Below are positions 17,113 to 25,764 of a DNA stretch of 64,000 nucleotides, in pieces. The DNA is taken from positions 1-64,000 of the forward strand of contig CAZJQI010000005.1 of NCBI GenBank assembly GCA_964548275.1, given 5' to 3'. The position numbers and the translations under genes were made by a program. Numbering within the stretch: the first letter of the stretch is position 1; each line of letters starts with the position of its first letter. The notes under the pieces were generated by a model that did no database searches, was not told the DNA's origin, and saw only the letters and a list, made by a program, of their open reading frames with translations. Source of the DNA: JAUVUV01 sp964548275. Lineage in GTDB: Bacteria > Gemmatimonadota > Glassbacteria > GWA2-58-10.

Positions 17113-17547
17113 TCAGGCGTTTTCTTCAGCCTTATTTTCCCCTTTGGCTTCAACTGCAGGCTTCTCAGCCTTTTCCTCAACAGTATCCTTTTCCTTCGCA
17201 GCAACCTTTTTCGCAGCGCCGGCCTTTGCCTTGCCCTCCTTTTTCTCAGGCTTTGCAGTTTTCTTTTCACCGGCTGCTGCACTGGTTTTCAACTCGTGCC
17301 AACGTTTCAACACTCCCGCCTGTCGAAGCAGACTCTCAACCGTGTCGCTGTAAGAGGCACCTTCTTTAAGCCACGCAATTATCCGCTCCTCCTTGAGATT
17401 GATAGTATGCGGTTCGGTCATCGGATCATAGAAGCCGACGAGCTCGATAAACCTGCCGTCCCTTTTGACACGGCGGTCAACAACTACAAGGCGGTAGCTG
17501 GGATGCTTCTTCTTACCCACCCGGCGCAGCCTTATTCGCACCGACAT
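17113..17547 (-). CDS. rpsP: Ribosomal protein bS16 with Lys/Ala/Glu-rich tail
   Basis: Small-subunit protein. Residues 1-85 are the conserved core: SVRIRLRRVGKKKHPSYRLVV at the start, then GFYDPM and KEERIIAWLKEGA. A tail of nearly 60 residues follows, made almost only of Ala, Lys and Glu (AKPEKKEGKAKAG and similar). It is absent from the short E. coli form; charged tails of this kind occur in several phyla and are probably disordered. AGGAGG lies about 8 bases before the ATG. No KH-domain gene (khpA) lies between rpsP and rimM, where it is often found. Confidence 0.96.
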   Translation of the reverse strand: MSVRIRLRRVGKKKHPSYRLVVVDRRVKRDGRFIELVGFYDPMTEPHTINLKEERIIAWLKEGASYSDTVESLLRQAGVLKRWHELKTSAAAGEKKTAKPEKKEGKAKAGAAKKVAAKEKDTVEEKAEKPAVEAKGENKAEENA

Positions 17548-17585
17548 AGAGATCCCTCCTGAAAGTTAAGCATTGTGATCCTGAC

Positions 17586-18938
17586 TCAATTAAAAAACGT
17601 ACCTACTCCTCTACCCGGAAAACCCGGGCCCTTACGTGTTGAAAACAGCCCTATTTGTTTCATCATCTTACGCATCTGATTGAACTGGTTGAGAAGCTGG
17701 TTCACTTCCTGTACTGTCACTCCACTGCCCGAGGCGATCCTGCGGCGGCGGCTCGCATTGATTATTTTTGGCCGGGTGCGTTCCTCCGGTGTCATGGAAA
17801 GGATAATCGCCTCCAGTCTTTTGAACCGCCTGGGATCCAGATTCAGTGTTTTAAGTATTTTCCCGCTTACCCCGGGGATCATTCGCAAAAGGCTTTCCAT
17901 TGATCCCACTTTCTGCATCTGGCTGATAGATGAAAGGAAATCCTCCAGGTTCATATCGCCCTGGCTGAGCATCTTTTTTTCGAGGCGTTCGGCTTCCTCG
18001 GTGTCCATTCTCTCCTCGGCCCGCTCGACCAGAGATACTATATCTCCCATCTGAAGCAGACGCGAAACCATCCGGTCCGGGTGGAAAACCTCGAGCGCAT
18101 CCAATCCTTCGCCCACACCGATCAGCTTGATCGGCACCTTTGTCACACCGTATATCGAGAGCGCTGCTCCACCCCTGGCATCGCCGTCAAGTTTGGTCAG
18201 CACAAGGCCGGTGAGATCGAGTTCCCGGTGAAAGCTCTCAGCGATATTGACCGCTTCCTGCCCGGTCATCCCGTCCACCACGAGAAGGATTTCCTGGGGA
18301 TTGACAGCTTTCTTGATCTGGATCAGTTCATCCATCATCACCCGGTCGATCTGCAGCCGGCCCGCTGTATCGATCAGAACCGTATCCAATCCCCGGCTGT
18401 TCGCCTCGATCAGAGCATCTTTTATGATCCCGGCAACTCCTTTCTCGGTATCCGGGGAGGAGAATGCCGGTAGATCGAGCTGGCCTGCGAGAGTCTCAAG
18501 CTGTTCGGCCGCAGCCGGACGATATATATCAGCAGCTACCAGCATGGGTTTGCGGCCGTCGTTTTTGAAACGCCGGGCGATTTTGCCAGCTGTGGTAGTT
18601 TTCCCCGATCCCTGAAGGCCGCAAAGCATGATCACGGTTAATTGCCCCGGCAGCAGAGAAAGCGGCTTGGAGGAGCCCCCGAGCATTTCGACCAGCTCGT
18701 CATAGACAATCTTCACCATCATCTGGCCCGGGCTGACACTTTTAATCACCTCCTTGCCGGTAGCTTTCTCCTTCACAGACCCGAGAAAATCCTGCACCAG
18801 CCGGTAGTTGACATCAGCCTCGAGCAGCACCCTGCGGATTTCACGCAGGCTTTCCTCCACGGACTCCTCGTTAAGTACAACGCGCCCGCCGAGACGCCTT
18901 AATACTCCTTCGAGCTTTTCGCTTAATTCATCGAACAT
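17586..18938 (-). CDS. ffh: Signal recognition particle protein Ffh
   Basis: GTPase that binds signal sequences with 4.5S RNA and delivers ribosomes to FtsY. The helical N domain spans residues 1-90. The G domain contains the P-loop GLQGSGKTTTAGK near residue 107, DIYRPAA near 138, DTAGR near 190 and TKLDGDARGG near 246. The Met-rich M domain covers about 300-430 and includes the RNA-binding SGSGVTVQEVNQLL segment. The 450-residue length is normal. It heads the rpsP-trmD gene group. A perfect palindrome and a plausible promoter lie upstream. Confidence 0.97.
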   Translation of the reverse strand: MFDELSEKLEGVLRRLGGRVVLNEESVEESLREIRRVLLEADVNYRLVQDFLGSVKEKATGKEVIKSVSPGQMMVKIVYDELVEMLGGSSKPLSLLPGQLTVIMLCGLQGSGKTTTAGKIARRFKNDGRKPMLVAADIYRPAAAEQLETLAGQLDLPAFSSPDTEKGVAGIIKDALIEANSRGLDTVLIDTAGRLQIDRVMMDELIQIKKAVNPQEILLVVDGMTGQEAVNIAESFHRELDLTGLVLTKLDGDARGGAALSIYGVTKVPIKLIGVGEGLDALEVFHPDRMVSRLLQMGDIVSLVERAEERMDTEEAERLEKKMLSQGDMNLEDFLSSISQMQKVGSMESLLRMIPGVSGKILKTLNLDPRRFKRLEAIILSMTPEERTRPKIINASRRRRIASGSGVTVQEVNQLLNQFNQMRKMMKQIGLFSTRKGPGFPGRGVGTFFN

Positions 18939-18973
18939 TCGATTCTACTACCCATCATTTCACAATTTACTAC

Positions 18974-18991
18974 AATATCAGTCCTGATATT
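18974..18991. promoter_or_regulatory. Perfect 8-bp palindrome before ffh
   Basis: AATATCAG-TC-CTGATATT. It ends 35 bases before the ffh start codon. A related sequence stands exactly 35 bases before mraZ (26475-26492), and the two share TCCTGATATTTAAAA. It may be the site of a common regulator. Confidence 0.4.
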
Positions 18992-19002
18992 TAAAAACTG
19001 GG

Positions 19003-19031
19003 AATTTAGTTATTTCCAGCCAAAAAATCAA
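19003..19031 (-). promoter_or_regulatory. Candidate promoter of ffh
   Basis: On the minus strand, TTGATT (19026-19031), a 17-base spacer and TAAATT (19003-19008). Four of six bases match consensus in each box, so this is moderate evidence only. Confidence 0.4.
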
Positions 19032-19133
19032 TTGAATATTTTAAAACAGGGAAAAATCGATCAATCAGCTTAATACTTAAACTTGCTACTCTATTCGACA
19101 GACGGCCGGCAAATCCGCAATTATTTTAGTTTT

Positions 19134-19865
19134 TCAAGGTGACGGTGTGGAAATAACAAGATTAACCCGCGTGCTTCTTTCTACAGGGGTACGCTCCAGC
19201 GGCTGCTGGTCTATCACTCTGTTTGACGGCAGGTAGCGGCTGAACTTGTAGGATATTTCACCGAGCTCGAGTCCGGCCTCGGCCAACAGGGTACCGGCCT
19301 CCTCGAGGCTTTTATCGATCACGGAGGGTACTCTCACTTTCTGCACACCCCTGCTCACTGTCAAAACTACTTTGCCGCCCCGCGGCAGGGCCGAACCGGC
19401 ATCAGGGTGAAGCTCGACCACCCTGCCGCTTGCCACATCGGAATCACTGACCAGCAGAACAGTATCCACCTCCAGCCGGCTTCTTTCGATCAGGATAGTT
19501 GCCTGCCTCTGTGTTAGACCGATAACGTGCGGCACACTGACAATTTCCGGGCCGAGGCTAAGAATCACGTAAATCTGGCGGCCCTGTTTGACCACCACCC
19601 CGGATTCAGGGTCCTGCCTGAGTATTTGATCCGCGGCATACTCCGAATTGTACGTTTCACCGCGCACGGTGAGATAAAGACCCTCCTTTTTGCATATCGC
19701 CCTGCCTTTCTCCAGAGGCACTCCTTCCATGTGTGGGACCTCAACCAGCCTGCCGCCAACCGAAATCTGCGGCAGGATCACCTGGTCGAGTACGAACAGG
19801 CCGAAAAAAAAGGAAACCACCGCTGTGACCAGATAAATCAGAAAAGTCCTTATTCTGCCGTCCAC
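19134..19865 (-). CDS. Membrane-anchored protein with three PASTA domains
   Basis: One N-terminal membrane helix (residues 8-30, LIYLVTAVVSFFFGLFVLDQ) is followed by three PASTA repeats. They begin near VEVPHMEGV (residue 41), VSVPHVIGL (109) and VRVPSVIDK (178). PASTA domains bind peptidoglycan or muropeptides and are usually attached to Ser/Thr kinases or penicillin-binding proteins. Here there is no kinase domain, only a short cytoplasmic tail. Its role could be wall sensing or localisation of a partner. The neighbour on the same strand is rsmB, an association seen in other genomes, but no direct functional link is evident. Confidence 0.85.
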   Translation of the reverse strand: MDGRIRTFLIYLVTAVVSFFFGLFVLDQVILPQISVGGRLVEVPHMEGVPLEKGRAICKKEGLYLTVRGETYNSEYAADQILRQDPESGVVVKQGRQIYVILSLGPEIVSVPHVIGLTQRQATILIERSRLEVDTVLLVSDSDVASGRVVELHPDAGSALPRGGKVVLTVSRGVQKVRVPSVIDKSLEEAGTLLAEAGLELGEISYKFSRYLPSNRVIDQQPLERTPVERSTRVNLVISTPSP

Positions 19866-20028
19866 TTTTATTCCTTCATCTTTTTGATCTATATTCAGCT
19901 CAGTGTAAATGAATTACCTCGCGCCAGAGCCACGAGGTATCAGTGTGATCTGTGTGTGAATCCCTGAAATCCGTGATCCCGATTTAGGGTACCAAACCCC
20001 AACTGTATAATATAACACCCCCCTGTCT

Positions 20029-20134
20029 CCCCCCTTGATAGGGGGGAATTGGAACGTACCCCCTTGATAGGGGGGAATTGGAACGTACCCCCTTGATAGG
20101 GGGGAATTTTGAATGTTCCCCCTTGATAGAGGGG
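20029..20134. repeat. Four tandem palindromic repeats
   Basis: Four copies of CCCCCTTGATAGGGGGG-like palindromes start at 20029, 20059, 20088 and 20118, a 29-30 base period. Between them lie 12-13 base linkers (AATTGGAACGTA in the first two). The linkers are nearly identical, not unique spacers. The last copy has one change (AGAGGGG). They lie between rsmB and the PASTA gene in a 347-base non-coding gap. Reading frames through them only encode artefactual PPYQGGTF repeats. The pattern resembles the element at 5664-5770. Confidence 0.85.
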
Positions 20135-20212
20135 AATGGTGGCTTTCAAGCACGATCTGAAATAAGATCACCAGGTTTAAATCCCATTCTTTCCGATTAA
20201 ACCAAATCCCCG

Positions 20213-21583
20213 CTATTTCTTTCTCACCAAGCGGGCGGCGAATGCACCGTCCATTCCATGTACGTGAGGCAGGGTCTCCAGGTATCCGTCCGGAGATACG
20301 AGTTTTTTTCCGAGATACTTGTCCGCCGGGTCCAGATAGAAAACCGGGTTTGCGGCCAGGAATGCGCTTACCACCCCCCGGTTCTCCTCGGGCTCGATCG
20401 AGCAGGTGCTGTAAACCAGTGCCCCGCCCGGACGGACACAGCCTGCCCCGGCAGCGAGAATCGAGGACTGAAGCCCCGCAAGTTCTTTCAAATCCTTTTC
20501 GGTTATGCGCCAGCGTAGATCCGGTTTTCTGCGCATCACCCCTGTGCCTGTACACGGGACATCCATGAGCACCAGATCGGCACAGCTCACGCCAGGCCGC
20601 GAGGCATCGCTGGCCACCAAATGGACATTACCCAGCCCGAGCCTTGACAGATTAAGTTTTAGCCTGGCGAGGCGTTTCCGGTTGAGATCGCAGGCAACCA
20701 CGAGAGAATCGGGTCCCGCCAGACGGGCCAGGTGAGTTGCCTTACCCCCTGGAGCTGCGCAGAGATCGAAAATCACACACCCAGGTTCTGGGGCTGCCAG
20801 GTGCACCACCAGCATTGCCGCTTCATCCTGGACGTAAAACAGGCCTTCGGAATAGCCGGGGAGCTCGGACGGCCGCCGGGTTTCGCCTTCCAGAACCAGA
20901 GATTCCGGCAAATACGCGTCCTCACTAACCTCGATACCGGCCTCATCCAGCATTTGCCGAAGGCTGCCCCTGGATGAAAGACCGCCTGCCAAGGCTTCCT
21001 CTGAACGAAGAACCAGCGGAGCCTGCGAATTGTTTGCCTTTAGCAGAGCTTCCGTGCCCTGATAGCCGAAACGTTCGAGATACCTTGCAACAAACCACCC
21101 GGGGTGGGAATAATTCACCGAGAGAAACTCCAACGGCTCCTTTTCCGCATCCGGAAGGATGACTGAGTCCCATTCACGGAGCAGGGAGCGAAGAACACCG
21201 TTGACAAGGCTCCTGTATCGCCCTGCCCAAAGCCACCCGGCTGCCTCGACCGCCTCGTTGACTACAGCGTAATCAGGAATCCTGTCGCAGAATTTCAACT
21301 GAAAAACCGCCATCCTGAGAATATTACGCATCCCTGGAGGCAGGTTTTTCAGGTTAGCGCGCAGGAAAAAGCCCAGGTAATAATCGATTTTCCCTCTCAT
21401 CCGCAGCGTGCCTGAGACAAGCTGCCTGGCCAGCGCCCGGTCCTTCGGAGAGCAAGCTCCCATGCGGCTGTCCCAGTGGAGATCGAGTTCTTTGCACCGA
21501 CCCAGCATTTCGAGTGCAAGCGCTCTCGGATCGGCCTTCTGATGATTTTTTCGAGACCCGGTCTTTTTCTCTGCCGGTATCAC
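20213..21583 (-). CDS. rsmB: 16S rRNA (cytosine-967-C5)-methyltransferase
   Basis: SAM-dependent methyltransferase. The N-terminal 150 residues form a NusB-like RNA-binding domain (LALEMLGRC, RNILRMAVFQLKF). The C-terminal Rossmann domain has CAAPGGKATHLA near residue 275, DVPCTGTGVMRRKPDLRW near 340 (Cys of motif IV) and STCSIEPEEN near 390 (Cys of motif VI, the catalytic nucleophile). Length of 456 is typical. It is transcribed away from the GAF/HD-GYP gene; the 107-base gap between them should hold both promoters, but I see no clear boxes. Confidence 0.94.
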   Translation of the reverse strand: MIPAEKKTGSRKNHQKADPRALALEMLGRCKELDLHWDSRMGACSPKDRALARQLVSGTLRMRGKIDYYLGFFLRANLKNLPPGMRNILRMAVFQLKFCDRIPDYAVVNEAVEAAGWLWAGRYRSLVNGVLRSLLREWDSVILPDAEKEPLEFLSVNYSHPGWFVARYLERFGYQGTEALLKANNSQAPLVLRSEEALAGGLSSRGSLRQMLDEAGIEVSEDAYLPESLVLEGETRRPSELPGYSEGLFYVQDEAAMLVVHLAAPEPGCVIFDLCAAPGGKATHLARLAGPDSLVVACDLNRKRLARLKLNLSRLGLGNVHLVASDASRPGVSCADLVLMDVPCTGTGVMRRKPDLRWRITEKDLKELAGLQSSILAAGAGCVRPGGALVYSTCSIEPEENRGVVSAFLAANPVFYLDPADKYLGKKLVSPDGYLETLPHVHGMDGAFAARLVRKK

Positions 21584-21690
21584 TGAATAAATGAAACGTT
21601 TTTTTAAAATTTATAATCCATTGAAAATAGGCTAAAGTTGTACTAAATTAGGCCAATAGATAACACCGGTCAAGTTAAACAGATTATTTC

Positions 21691-23712
21691 TTGAAAACTC
21701 CGGCCTTCAGGAAAAGGACTTTGAAATCAGATAACTTGCAGGAGTCCCGGGAGTTGCCTGTTGGCAACAATTATTACGGGACTATCTTTCTTGCCGAAAG
21801 CGGCCGTGTCTCCTTTATCCGGGAAAAGCTCGCCCTGCTCGGCTTCCAGATCATAGATCTCGATAAGTCTCAGGCGGGTGATACCGTGACCGAGCCGGTG
21901 TTTTTTGTCGTGGACTGTGCTGGATGGAAGGCTTGCGGCAAAAAAATTCCGGAATTTATCTCGACCAGCCATTATTCGCCCCTGGTGATCCAGATCGAGG
22001 ATGGTAAGTTTGGCAAAAAAGAGCCGCCCAACGTGACTGCACTCCTTTCGGCTGATTTCAACGAGAAGCAGTTCCTTATCGCCATCCGCGAAGCATTCCG
22101 CACTACCAGTTTACGCCGTGAGATCGAATGTCTCAATGAAAAGCTCCACACCGGCCACTCCGAGCTGCAAAAACTGATCGAGATCGGGATCTCCCTTTCC
22201 AGCGAGAGAAATATCGAGCGCCTGCTTGACAAGATTATCAAGGAAGCCTGTAACATTACCACAGCCGACGGGGGCAGTATCTATATCGTGGAAAAGAACG
22301 AGGATGAGGAGAAAGTTCTTCATTTCAGCAATACCCGTTCAGATTCGCTCAATGTTGATTTCAAGGCATTCACCATCCCCATCGGCCCGGACAGTATCGC
22401 CGGTTATATAGCCCTGACCGGTGAGTCACTCATAATCGATGACTGCTACGATATTCTAGACCGGTATCAATTCACAATAAACAAGTCTTTTGACGAGAGT
22501 AACAACTACCGGACTAAAAGCATGATCGCCGTTGCCATGCGCAATCAGAAAGATGAGATCACCGGGGTGATTCAGTTGATCAACAGAAAGCCTGACAGTG
22601 AGATGATTCTTTCAAACCCGGAAGTGGTCGAAAGCAAGGTTCTTTCCTTTGACGAGCGCTCGCGCAACCTGCTCGAAGCCCTGGCCTCGCAGGCCGCGGT
22701 TGCTCTTGAAAACTATCAGCTGTACCGGGATATCGAAAATCTTTTCGAGGGTTTCGTCCAGGCCTCGGTAACCGCGATCGAATCACGAGACCCGACAACC
22801 TGCGGTCACAGCGAAAGGATCGCCACTCTCACAGTGGGTATTGCAGAAATGGTGAACCGCACCACCACCGGGCCGCTCCGAGATACCCGATTCAGCGAAA
22901 CCCAGATAAAGGAGATTCGTTATGCGGCACTCCTGCATGATTTCGGCAAGGTGGGTGTAAGAGAAAACGTGCTCCTGAAAGCCAAAAAGCTCTATCCGCA
23001 TCATCTGGAGCTGATCAAGCAAAGGTTCGATCTGGCAAGGCAGATTTTCCTCAAGCAAACCAACAAAGACAAAATAGAGTGTCTTCTGGACAAAGGCCGG
23101 AAGGAGTACCTGAGCCGGTTCAAGAATATCGACAGCGAAATGGAAAAGCAGCTCGAAACCCTTGACCGCTACCTGTCGTTAATTATCCAGGCCAACGAGC
23201 CCACAATGCTTACAGAGGATAATTTTTCAGTTCTGGAACAAATCGCCCGGACTATTATCAGCGACAGCAACGAGGAGAATTTCCCGCTGCTGGATAAAGA
23301 GGAATACCAGATTCTTTCCATCCCCAAGGGTACGCTAAGCCCCGAGGAACTTCAGGAAATCCAATCTCACGTGACCCACACCTACAACTTCCTGACCAAG
23401 ATTCCCTGGACTGTTGAACTGCGTAATATTCCCGATATTGCCTACGGGCACCACGAAAAACTTGATGGAAGCGGGTATCCACGTGGAATAGACGCAGCCT
23501 TGATCTATCCTCAGAGCCGGATGATGGCTATTTCCGACATTTACGACGCCCTCACCGCCGCCGACCGCCCCTATAAACCCGCAGTTCCAGTTGAAACCGC
23601 CCTTGAAATCCTTGAAAATGAAGTCAAGAGGGGCAAGCTCGATCCGGACCTGTTCAAGGTATTTGTCGAGGGGAAAGTCTACAAGCTGACCGTCAAGCAA
23701 ACAGCCCGATAA
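21691..23712 (+). CDS. GAF and HD-GYP domain protein, probable c-di-GMP phosphodiesterase
   Basis: The protein has 673 residues from a TTG start. A TTG at 21721, with AGGA upstream, is an alternative start. The order is: an N-terminal region of about 140 residues resembling a degenerate receiver domain, a short coil, a GAF sensor domain (about 160-345) and an HD-GYP domain (about 360-660). HD-GYP signatures are HSERIATL, LLHDFGKVGV (His-Asp near 416), HHEKLDGSGYP (near 590) and SDIYDALTAADRPYK. The distance between the HD and GYP motifs is about 178 residues; 60 or so is usual. An extra helical segment of roughly 110 residues is therefore inserted in the catalytic domain. It probably hydrolyses cyclic di-GMP in response to a GAF-sensed signal. 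Confidence 0.88.
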   Translation: MKTPAFRKRTLKSDNLQESRELPVGNNYYGTIFLAESGRVSFIREKLALLGFQIIDLDKSQAGDTVTEPVFFVVDCAGWKACGKKIPEFISTSHYSPLVIQIEDGKFGKKEPPNVTALLSADFNEKQFLIAIREAFRTTSLRREIECLNEKLHTGHSELQKLIEIGISLSSERNIERLLDKIIKEACNITTADGGSIYIVEKNEDEEKVLHFSNTRSDSLNVDFKAFTIPIGPDSIAGYIALTGESLIIDDCYDILDRYQFTINKSFDESNNYRTKSMIAVAMRNQKDEITGVIQLINRKPDSEMILSNPEVVESKVLSFDERSRNLLEALASQAAVALENYQLYRDIENLFEGFVQASVTAIESRDPTTCGHSERIATLTVGIAEMVNRTTTGPLRDTRFSETQIKEIRYAALLHDFGKVGVRENVLLKAKKLYPHHLELIKQRFDLARQIFLKQTNKDKIECLLDKGRKEYLSRFKNIDSEMEKQLETLDRYLSLIIQANEPTMLTEDNFSVLEQIARTIISDSNEENFPLLDKEEYQILSIPKGTLSPEELQEIQSHVTHTYNFLTKIPWTVELRNIPDIAYGHHEKLDGSGYPRGIDAALIYPQSRMMAISDIYDALTAADRPYKPAVPVETALEILENEVKRGKLDPDLFKVFVEGKVYKLTVKQTAR

Positions 23713-23768
23713 ACTACCGCCTGTTTTCCAGCCGCGACAACCTCATGACCGGGGCTTTCCTGTTCTTT

Positions 23769-24056
23769 TCACTTCTTCTTAAACAGGTCGTCTAGCTTTT
23801 TTCTGGCCTGCGCCGACCCGGAGCCACCGCGTGCTTCGCCACCGTTTTCCCGTGGCCTGAAATAGTCGCAGAAATTGGCCGCCTCCTTGTCCCCGACCAA
23901 TTCAGCCTGAGACTCGCGGCACTGGTTATTGGCTGTCGGGTCGAAAAAGAGACAATTTTTACAGCAGCGCAGAGGCCGGCCGCAACCGGGGCAGGTATCG
24001 GAACGAAAAACCTTGTCTTCTACCCGGACCGTATTACCGCAAGCGTGGCAGCGCAT
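23769..24056 (-). CDS. Small zinc-ribbon protein
   Basis: A 95-residue protein with Cys pairs CHAC (residues 3-6), CPGC (near 19), CCKNC (near 30) and later single Cys in NQCRES and NFCDYF. These can form one or two zinc ribbons. The second half is Gly-rich, then ends in a basic helix (ARKKLDDLFKKK). The function is unknown; similar small proteins are found in many bacteria. It lies 22 bases after the deacetylase gene and may share its transcript. Confidence 0.8.
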   Translation of the reverse strand: MRCHACGNTVRVEDKVFRSDTCPGCGRPLRCCKNCLFFDPTANNQCRESQAELVGDKEAANFCDYFRPRENGGEARGGSGSAQARKKLDDLFKKK

Positions 24057-24078
24057 CGATCCTCCTTTGCTGATACAC

Positions 24079-24801
24079 TTAAATGGATTTCACTCCCATG
24101 TTCACGATATCATCCACTGCCAGTGTCTCTCTCAGATAGAACGGCTCTCCATACATCACACGGATCAAAGAACCGTAGTGAAGGGATTGCGTGCGCATCA
24201 GTTCCGGCAGCGGCTGGCCGGTGGGAAAAAGCTCTCCCGCCTCGGTCTGATCCTTGAACTGGCTACGGTAACACATTGCCGCTTCATATTTCCGCTCAAA
24301 TTGTGCGGAAATATCAACCACAAAGGATGGTTTAGGCCCATGCTCGATATAGGCCACACAGTAGATGATTTTTTCGGGCCGCTTCGCAACTCCTTCCCCC
24401 TCAATCTGTTGCAGGCTGGCCAGGAATGCCGCTGCCCGTGCCAGATAAACTGTGACCGTATGGTCAGGGTGGCGGCTCTGCTCGTATGGCAGGATCAGCA
24501 CACGAGGGCTGAGACGGCGGATCATCCCGGCCAGTTTCAGCCTGTTCTCCTGGTTGTCCTCGAGATGGGCATCAGGCAAACTGAGGTTTTCTCTCAGCGC
24601 AAGCCCCATCACCTTTGCAGCTTTTTCGGCTTCCTCCATCCTCTTTCCTGCGCTTCCCCGAGTGCCGGTTTCACCGCTGGTCAGGTCCAGCACACCGACA
24701 CGGTAACCGGCATCCGCGCATTTGATCAATGTCCCGCCGCAGGTCAGCTCCGCATCATCAGGATGGGCGGCTATTGCCAGAACGTCAAGTTTCTCTGTCA
24801 A
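24079..24801 (-). CDS. bshB1: N-acetylglucosaminyl-L-malate deacetylase, BshB1-like
   Basis: LmbE/PIG-L-type zinc deacetylase. In bacillithiol synthesis it removes the acetyl group of GlcNAc-malate. The metal site begins with AHPDDAE (near residue 11) and is completed by SRHPDHTV near 110. The motif DLTSGETGTRG near 38 and FVVDISAQFERK near 160 are characteristic of the BshB1 subgroup. I start it at TTG (24799-24801), with AAAGGAGG six bases upstream, giving 240 residues, the normal size. An upstream in-frame ATG would add 14 residues that do not look like the family. bshA and bshC are not in the window. Confidence 0.85.
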   Translation of the reverse strand: MTEKLDVLAIAAHPDDAELTCGGTLIKCADAGYRVGVLDLTSGETGTRGSAGKRMEEAEKAAKVMGLALRENLSLPDAHLEDNQENRLKLAGMIRRLSPRVLILPYEQSRHPDHTVTVYLARAAAFLASLQQIEGEGVAKRPEKIIYCVAYIEHGPKPSFVVDISAQFERKYEAAMCYRSQFKDQTEAGELFPTGQPLPELMRTQSLHYGSLIRVMYGEPFYLRETLAVDDIVNMGVKSI

Positions 24802-25024
24802 CTCCAACCTCCTTTGGAAAAAGCAGGTATGTATGCAATTCAATTAAGAAATAGTCAAATTATCTCATGCTTAAAACTCGAAACCATGCCAAGACCGTTG
24901 AATTTCTCTCCATTACCATAAAATCAAAATTAATCCATTCTATGCCTTACATCAAGTAAGCCCGCTACGGTTGAGGTCTGTTTCCGGGATTAACTTACCC
25001 ATTTGTCGTCCATAAAAAGAATTC

Positions 25025-25053
25025 TTGACTAATTTGTACTATTACAATACATT
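25025..25053 (+). promoter_or_regulatory. Candidate promoter of the ECF sigma gene
   Basis: TTGACT (25025-25030), 17 bases, TACATT (25048-25053). The predicted 5' untranslated region is about 90 bases. The rest of the 24802-25151 gap between the divergent genes shows nothing else. Confidence 0.45.
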
Positions 25054-25151
25054 AATGTGGAAATTATTTTGTTCAGATTTTTAAAAATTATTTTTTTTAT
25101 AGTAACCAGATGTTTTGCCGCCACGTTAATAATTTAGAATGAGCCCGCCAG

Positions 25152-25760
25152 ATGGCTAAACCAAGTTATTTTTCGAATATTCCTGATGAAGAACTGATGC
25201 TGGAATTGCAGCAGGGCAGGGATGAGGCATTCAACGAGATTGTCAAACGTTACAAAGACTATTCAGTCAGATTCTGCTACCGGTTCGTGAGGGATTTCGA
25301 GCTGTCTGAGGATATCTCGCAGGAGGGATTTATCCGACTCTACAAATACCGGTACAAGTATCAGATCAAGGCAAAATTAGTCACTCTGCTTTCCAAGATT
25401 CTGACGAACCTTTGCCTGGATGAATTCCGCAAGAGAAAATCTTTCAGCATGCTGGAACTGGACGCCATGCCCGAGGGCGGCATGGATAATTTAAACGCTC
25501 ATAATCTTCTCGGTGATGAAAAGAGCCCGGACCCCGAGCAGGAGTATTACATTAAAGAACTAGGAACCAAAATCAAGCAAATTCTGAACACACTGACACC
25601 TCGCTATCGGACAGTCTTGATTCTCAGGCAGTTCCACGGCTACTCCTACAAGGAAATTGCCGAAATCATGGGTGCTTCTCTTAACGAGGTTAAAATCTGG
25701 ATCCATCGAGCCAGAAACCAGTTGAAACGGAAATTCAAAAGCCAGATCCAGGCGGTATGA
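25152..25760 (+). CDS. ECF-type RNA polymerase sigma factor
   Basis: Region 2 (residues about 20-90) contains NEIVKRYKDYSVRFCYRF and ELSEDISQEGFIRLYKYRYK, the core-binding and -10 recognition helices. Region 4 (about 140-195) has LTPRYRTVLILRQFHGYSYKEIAEIMGASLNEVKIWIHRAR, a clear sigma-4 helix-turn-helix. There are no regions 1 or 3, so it is of the extracytoplasmic-function class, with a normal length of 202 residues. The next gene follows after four bases and looks like the remains of an anti-sigma factor. The target promoters are unknown. Confidence 0.93.
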   Translation: MAKPSYFSNIPDEELMLELQQGRDEAFNEIVKRYKDYSVRFCYRFVRDFELSEDISQEGFIRLYKYRYKYQIKAKLVTLLSKILTNLCLDEFRKRKSFSMLELDAMPEGGMDNLNAHNLLGDEKSPDPEQEYYIKELGTKIKQILNTLTPRYRTVLILRQFHGYSYKEIAEIMGASLNEVKIWIHRARNQLKRKFKSQIQAV

Positions 25761-25764
25761 GCTT

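Noticed and set aside
20029..20134. CRISPR array
   Set aside because: Repeats of 17-18 bases are separated by 12-13 base linkers that are nearly identical, and no cas genes are near.
19914..20555. Open frames through the palindromic repeats (PPYQGG-type proteins)
   Set aside because: Their sequence is a direct translation of the repeats, they overlap rsmB and have no ribosome binding site.
23929..24921. Plus-strand open frame of 330 codons opposite bshB1
   Set aside because: It spans two minus-strand genes with clear motifs and has no supporting features.
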